The notes beneath the pieces are model-generated. The model was not told where the DNA came from, searched no databases, and was given only the letters and a program-made list of their open reading frames with translations. Shown piece by piece: positions 5,460-8,599 of a DNA stretch of 8,599 bases; positions within the stretch are counted from its first letter, which is position 1, and each line of letters begins with the position of its first letter. Source of the DNA: Alphaproteobacteria bacterium (GTDB lineage: Bacteria; Pseudomonadota; Alphaproteobacteria; Sphingomonadales; Sphingomonadaceae); assembly GCA_028293005.1 (NCBI GenBank), contig JAQGLH010000397.1:1-8599 (forward strand). The letters run 5' to 3'. Both the position numbers and the translations under genes were made by a program.

Positions 5460-7704
5460 AGAAACGCGCGTTCAGGCCGATTTTGAACGCCGTGGGAGAT
5501 CCGGGGGTGATGTTGGTGTTGCTGTTTGCATAAAGGAAATAGCGCTCGTTCAAGAGATTTTCGACATTGAGCTGGGCGCTGAACTGATCATCGATCGTAT
5601 AATAGATCGCCGCGTCGACGCGGGTGTAGCTTGGCATCACGACCGCATTGTCGGTCGCCGCATAGCGTTTGCCCTGATGGATCACGCCGAGGCCTAGGCC
5701 GAGTTTGGTCAACGGATCGAAGCGGGTCCATAGCGAGGCGCTGTGCTTGGGCATGTTGGGAAGGATGTTCCCCGCCTGCACCGTTCCCGAAATGCTATCG
5801 CGGAATTTGCCGTCCGAATAAGTGTAAGCGCCGACCAGGCTCAACTGTTCGGTGACGCTGCCGGCAGCGCTGAGCTCGACGCCTTTCGTGCGCTGGCGGC
5901 CGATCGGAATGGTCGCCGAAGCAGGATTGTTCGGATTGCTCAGCGCGAGAACATTGTCCCGGTCGAGCTGGAACAAAGCGGCGGAGACGTTGAACGTCGG
6001 CACGATGTCCCACTTCGCGCCGAGCTCGTAATTCTGATATTTTTCGGGCGCAAGGCTCTGGTTGGAAAGGTTGAGCCCGGCCAGCTGGTCGCCGCCTCGC
6101 GGAAGGTAGGTCCGCGAATAGCTTGCGTAGACCGATGCATTCTCGGCCGGCTTGAAGATGATCCCGCCACGCGGTGACCAGAGGTCGTCGGTGACCTTGA
6201 AATCGCGTTGCTGGCCAATTGGGAAACCGACGGTGCGGCGATCGGTGACCTTGGTGGTGAAATGCTCGAAGCGCACGCCGAGGACGAGGTCGAACATGGG
6301 CGACAGCGAGACCTGGTCCTGGACATAGGCGGCGGCGACGGTCGCAGTACCCTTGTTGTCGCCGCTGCTCGCGATCGGCCGCCAGACGATGTCGGGGCTG
6401 ATCGTCGGCGCGCCGATCGGCGCGAAGATCGGCCGGACGCTGGCGGAATTGGCCCCGGGCACCACGCAAATCTCGGCGGCAGGAAAGCAGGCTTCGAGGC
6501 GCAGATTGTCGGTCTTCTGCCTGCCAAGCTCGGCGCCGACCAGCAGCACATGCTCGATCGCGCCGGTCGAGAATTTGGCGTTGAGGTCGGTCTGGTTGAT
6601 CATATTCTTGCGCCGGGTGGCGTTGTTGTAGCCGAGGATCTGGACGATCGTCCCCGGCCCATAGGTCCCTGCCGGCAAACCGGCCGGGTTGACCTGCGCC
6701 ACGCTGTTCACCGTACCCGCGAAGACGTTCTGATAGAATTTGTCGTAATCGGCATATCGCGTGCGGTTGCGCAGCACGACGGTGTCGCTGAAGCGATGCT
6801 CGACGAACAAGGTCGCGGCATCTGTGTTGGTGCCGGTGGGGCTTTGCTCGGGATCACCGAAGAACTGACCGCGCGGGGTCCGCAGCGGCGCTCCGAGATA
6901 GGAGGAAACGCCGCGGTCGGCGACCCGCTGGTCGTCGAAATGCTCGTAGCCGACCGTCACCAAAGTCGTATCGCCAAGACGGAAAGACGCGGTCGGGTTG
7001 AAGCCCCAGCGCTCGTAGCTGACGCCGTCACGATAGCTGCCCGAATTCTGGTAGACGCCGCTCAGGCGCAGCGCGGCCGTGTCGCTGAGCGGCGCGCCGA
7101 AATCGATCTGGTCGCGATAATGGTCGTCGCTGCCGCCTTCGAGGCGGATCGAGCGGACCGGCTGCCAATCGGCGGCCTTGGTGACGCGGTTGATCACCCC
7201 GCCGACGCCGCCGCGGCCGAAGATCATCGCGTTGGGACCCCTGAAGACCTCGAGGCGCTCGATGTTGTAGAGATCGCGATAGGTCTGCACGTCGTCGCGC
7301 ATTCCGTCGACGAAGAAGTCGCCGGTGGTCGAATTGCCGCGCAGCACCAAAGTCTCGCGGTTGCCTTCGCCCTGCGCGGAAAAGATGCCGGGGACATAAC
7401 GGATCGCGTCGCCGATGTTATTCGCGGCCTGGTCCTCGATCTGCTTTACGCTGACGATGTTGACGGATTGCGTGACGTCGATCAGTGACGTGTCGGTGCG
7501 CGTCGCGGAAATCGTCCGGCTGACCTTGTAGCTGGTCTGCGCCTCGGGTTCGTCGATCGGCGTGTCGGTCACGGTGACCGAGCCCAGCACCTTTTCACCC
7601 CCGCCCGCCGGTGCGGTCTGAGCTGATGCGGCTCCGGCATGGACGGCTGCCAGCGAGGCAGCGAAGGCGGTTCGAGCGAGCAGAGTTGAGGCGATATAGA
7701 GCAC
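5458..7704 (-). CDS. TonB-dependent siderophore receptor (catecholate/Fiu-like)
   Basis: Outer-membrane receptor that binds a ferric siderophore and imports it using TonB energy. I choose GTG 7704 (748 residues): AGGGGA lies 4 bases upstream, and the protein then opens with a normal signal peptide ending in ASA at 26-28. A TTG at 7725 would add 7 residues but lies inside the Fur operator. A TonB-box-like SVTVTD is at 42-47. The plug domain (about 60-176) contains SATRTDTSLIDVTQSVNIV, GDAIRYVPGI, LRGNSTTGDFFVDGMRDD and NIERLEVFRGPNAMIFGRGG, ending GVINRVTK. The 22-strand barrel follows, with the late NLLNERYF motif and a terminal Phe748. Two cysteines, 406 and 413, lie seven apart in what is probably an outer loop and may form a disulfide. 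tonB follows 11 bases later. The substrate cannot be told from sequence; DFFVDGMRDD-type plugs are common in catecholate receptors. Confidence 0.93.
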   Translation of the reverse strand: MLYIASTLLARTAFAASLAAVHAGAASAQTAPAGGGEKVLGSVTVTDTPIDEPEAQTSYKVSRTISATRTDTSLIDVTQSVNIVSVKQIEDQAANNIGDAIRYVPGIFSAQGEGNRETLVLRGNSTTGDFFVDGMRDDVQTYRDLYNIERLEVFRGPNAMIFGRGGVGGVINRVTKAADWQPVRSIRLEGGSDDHYRDQIDFGAPLSDTAALRLSGVYQNSGSYRDGVSYERWGFNPTASFRLGDTTLVTVGYEHFDDQRVADRGVSSYLGAPLRTPRGQFFGDPEQSPTGTNTDAATLFVEHRFSDTVVLRNRTRYADYDKFYQNVFAGTVNSVAQVNPAGLPAGTYGPGTIVQILGYNNATRRKNMINQTDLNAKFSTGAIEHVLLVGAELGRQKTDNLRLEACFPAAEICVVPGANSASVRPIFAPIGAPTISPDIVWRPIASSGDNKGTATVAAAYVQDQVSLSPMFDLVLGVRFEHFTTKVTDRRTVGFPIGQQRDFKVTDDLWSPRGGIIFKPAENASVYASYSRTYLPRGGDQLAGLNLSNQSLAPEKYQNYELGAKWDIVPTFNVSAALFQLDRDNVLALSNPNNPASATIPIGRQRTKGVELSAAGSVTEQLSLVGAYTYSDGKFRDSISGTVQAGNILPNMPKHSASLWTRFDPLTKLGLGLGVIHQGKRYAATDNAVVMPSYTRVDAAIYYTIDDQFSAQLNVENLLNERYFLYANSNTNITPGSPTAFKIGLNARF

Positions 7705-7708
7705 GTAG

Positions 7709-7714
7709 TCCCCT
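7709..7714 (-). promoter_or_regulatory. Ribosome binding site fixing the receptor GTG start
   Basis: Minus-strand AGGGGA lies 4 bases before GTG 7704. Nothing comparable precedes the TTG at 7725. It supports starting the receptor at 7704 and a leader of about 40 bases. Confidence 0.6.
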
Positions 7715-7720
7715 GTTAAA

Positions 7721-7747
7721 TGCAATTGCGAATGGTTCTCAATTGCA
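7721..7747. promoter_or_regulatory. Fur-type operator of the receptor-tonB unit
   Basis: TGCAATTG (7721-7728) and CAATTGCA (7740-7747) form a perfect 8-bp inverted repeat around 11 bases. Within it, the minus strand at 7741-7727 reads TGAGAACCATTCGCA, matching 10 of 14 defined positions of the 7-1-7 Fur consensus TGATAATnATTATCA. It overlaps the expected transcription start, so Fur with iron should block transcription. A different iron regulator is possible. Confidence 0.75.
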
Positions 7748-7751
7748 CAAC

Positions 7752-7780
7752 CAGCTACCTCGTGCTCGGGGGAAGGTCAA
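7752..7780 (-). promoter_or_regulatory. Likely sigma-70 promoter of the receptor-tonB unit
   Basis: On the minus strand TTGACC (7780-7775) and TAGCTG (7757-7752) are 17 bases apart. The -35 is near consensus and the -10 is weak. The predicted start, near 7745, falls in the Fur-type operator, which raises confidence. Confidence 0.5.
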
Positions 7781-7927
7781 GTGTGGCGGGGCCCCGTCGT
7801 TTCGTTGCTCCAACGTGCGTCGCCAAGCTGTTGCTACTGTTCGGATATTGGATCGCCTGGTTGCCCGGCTCCGGAAACACGGCTCGCTTCTCCACGAGAG
7901 GCTGTGCGAACGACTCGCAAAAGAGCA

Positions 7928-7968
7928 GCTAGCCGCACGCGATGCGGTCCCGTTGATGTGCGGCTGGC
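7928..7968. repeat. 11-bp-stem inverted repeat, possible structured RNA or terminator
   Basis: Bases 7928-7938 can pair with 7958-7968 over 11 positions, with a single G-U, around a 19-base loop. The core AGCCGCAC/GTGCGGCT is perfect. A GTTTT follows on the plus strand at 7981, 12 bases past the stem, too far for a normal terminator. No gene ends just upstream. Confidence 0.5.
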
Positions 7969-8038
7969 GTGATTGCGTCCGTTTTACTCAGCAATCAAAA
8001 GCGCGGCATCGGCGCAACTCAAAAGCTGCGTCACGCCG

Positions 8039-8097
8039 CCATCCTCGGGGCCATCCTCGGGGCCATCCTCGGGCCATCCTTGGGACCATCCTCGGGA
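8039..8097. repeat. Five-copy 12-bp tandem repeat
   Basis: CCATCCTCGGGG occurs twice perfectly (8039-8050, 8051-8062), followed by variants of 11, 12 and 12 bases (from 8063, 8074 and 8086). Changes are a dropped G, a C-to-T and terminal G-to-A. Unit loss breaks any reading frame, so it does not look coding. It lies about 225 bases before the Rieske gene. Confidence 0.92.
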
Positions 8098-8109
8098 GCG
8101 CCCGGTCAA

Positions 8110-8150
8110 GGCCGACCCGATCAAGACCGAATGGTGCGGAGGGTCGGGCC
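8110..8150. repeat. Inverted repeat beside the 12-bp array
   Basis: CCGACCC (8112-8118) pairs with GGGTCGG (8141-8147) around 22 bases, and GG/CC at the outer ends can extend it past one bulged base. It may be an operator or chance pairing in GC-rich DNA. Confidence 0.3.
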
Positions 8151-8249
8151 GCGACAGGCGCGCCAGGGGCCAAGCCTCTTCCCGGTCGGCGGTCCGCAGA
8201 ATAGTGCCATCTTAACGGCGCCGATCCGGAGGCTCTTGCCACCCTGTTG

Positions 8250-8279
8250 TTGACTCGCTCTTCCATTCCCAAATAGATA
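8250..8279 (+). promoter_or_regulatory. Possible promoter of the Rieske oxygenase gene
   Basis: TTGACT (8250-8255) matches five of six -35 positions. A poor TAGATA -10 (8274-8279) follows after 18 bases. It would give a leader of roughly 35 bases before GTG 8323. The weak -10 would suit an activator-dependent promoter, which is inference. Confidence 0.35.
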
Positions 8280-8322
8280 CCGCCCGAAGCTCATCTTTCC
8301 TTTTCCAGCGCAAGGTTATCCC

Positions 8323-8599
8323 GTGGGAAGCGAAACTCGCATCATTGCCGATAACGAAGCCCTCCGGTTTCTCGTGCCGCGGCGCGCGTTCACTGATCCT
8401 GCGATATTCGAGCGCGAATATGCGGCGATCTTCGACAATTGCTGGCTTTATCTTGCCCATGCTTCGGAGCTGACCGAGCCGAATCAGTTCCTCACCCGCG
8501 TCGTCGCGCGCCGGCCGATCCTGTTCACCCGCGACCGCGCGGGCGAATTCCATGCGCTCTACAACACCTGCCCGCACCGCGGCGCGATGGTCTGCCGCG
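8323..8599 (+). CDS. Aromatic-ring-hydroxylating Rieske oxygenase, alpha subunit (3' truncated)
   Basis: The first 92 residues of a Rieske non-haem iron oxygenase large subunit, running off the window. These enzymes insert oxygen into aromatic or related substrates using electrons from a reductase or ferredoxin. The N-terminus has the family pattern: VPRRAFTDPAIFEREYAAIF, then WLYLAHASEL near 41-50, an ARRPILFTRDRAGEFHALYN strand pair, and the first half of the Rieske cluster, Cys83-x-His85 in CPHRG. The second Cys-x2-His pair and the catalytic iron site lie beyond the window. GTG 8323 is the only usable start: the frame is closed by TGA at 8251-8253 and no other in-frame ATG, GTG or TTG occurs before it; AAGG (8312-8315) lies 7 bases upstream. 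Substrate cannot be inferred. A beta subunit, reductase or regulator may lie downstream. Confidence 0.92.
   Translation, partial: MGSETRIIADNEALRFLVPRRAFTDPAIFEREYAAIFDNCWLYLAHASELTEPNQFLTRVVARRPILFTRDRAGEFHALYNTCPHRGAMVCR

Larger units (their letters stand above)
7748..8322. other. Intergenic region between receptor and Rieske gene
   Basis: No open frame in these 575 bases looks like a real gene; frames present are low-complexity, rich in Arg, Pro and Ser, or overlap the receptor antisense. It holds the receptor promoter at its left edge, an 11-bp-stem inverted repeat, a 12-bp tandem repeat array, a second weaker inverted repeat, and a possible promoter for the Rieske gene at its right edge. 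Confidence 0.7.

Noticed and set aside
6208..7488. 426-codon open frame on the + strand across the receptor gene
   Set aside because: It is antisense to a receptor with clear plug and barrel motifs; its translation is Asp/Arg/Val-rich without domains, as expected for a shadow frame in GC-rich DNA.
7988..8272. 94-codon - strand frame and overlapping + frames across the 12-bp array
   Set aside because: Low-complexity translations (Arg/Trp/Gly/Pro or Ile/Leu/Gly/Ser runs) produced by the repeat; no ribosome site or family motif.

Overview
The window is GC-rich DNA, with coding regions strongly biased to G or C at the third codon position. It looks like chromosomal sequence from an alphaproteobacterium, most likely a sphingomonad. 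That placement is an inference from the gene types: a Fur-controlled TonB-dependent siderophore receptor paired with its own TonB, a quinone-linked L-lactate dehydrogenase, an aromatic-ring-hydroxylating Rieske oxygenase, and an Ala/Asn/Gly/Thr-rich repeat surface protein. No marker gene (rRNA, tRNA or ribosomal protein) is present to confirm it. No insertion sequence, CRISPR array or RNA gene was seen.

Left part, + strand (1-3546): the window opens inside a cysteine-free repeat protein whose 5' end lies outside. It closes with a textbook intrinsic terminator (11-bp stem, UUCG loop). Next comes an LldD-type FMN-dependent L-lactate dehydrogenase (1724-2902). After a 116-bp gap with a small hairpin there is an unrecognised 175-residue protein (3019-3546) that starts at TTG and contains an internal duplication.

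Middle (3547-5446): a 275-bp spacer holds three perfect 17-bp tandem repeats and a perfect 12-bp palindrome. It leads into a tandem-domain universal stress protein (3822-4604), whose stop lies 11 bases from the stop of a convergent tonB gene.

Iron-uptake unit, - strand (7780 to 4616): a promoter and a Fur-type operator drive a siderophore receptor (5458-7704) followed 11 bases later by tonB (4616-5446). The receptor would bind and import a ferric siderophore, with TonB carrying energy from the inner membrane. ExbB and ExbD are not in the window. The TonB has an unusually long N-terminal extension.

Right part (7748-8322): a 575-bp spacer without a convincing gene holds the divergent promoters, an 11-bp-stem inverted repeat and five copies of a 12-bp repeat. 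At 8323 a Rieske oxygenase alpha subunit begins and runs off the end.

No clearly new multi-gene system is visible. The items most worth following are the alternating-repeat surface protein, the duplicated 175-residue protein, the extended TonB, and the two short tandem-repeat arrays in promoter regions.
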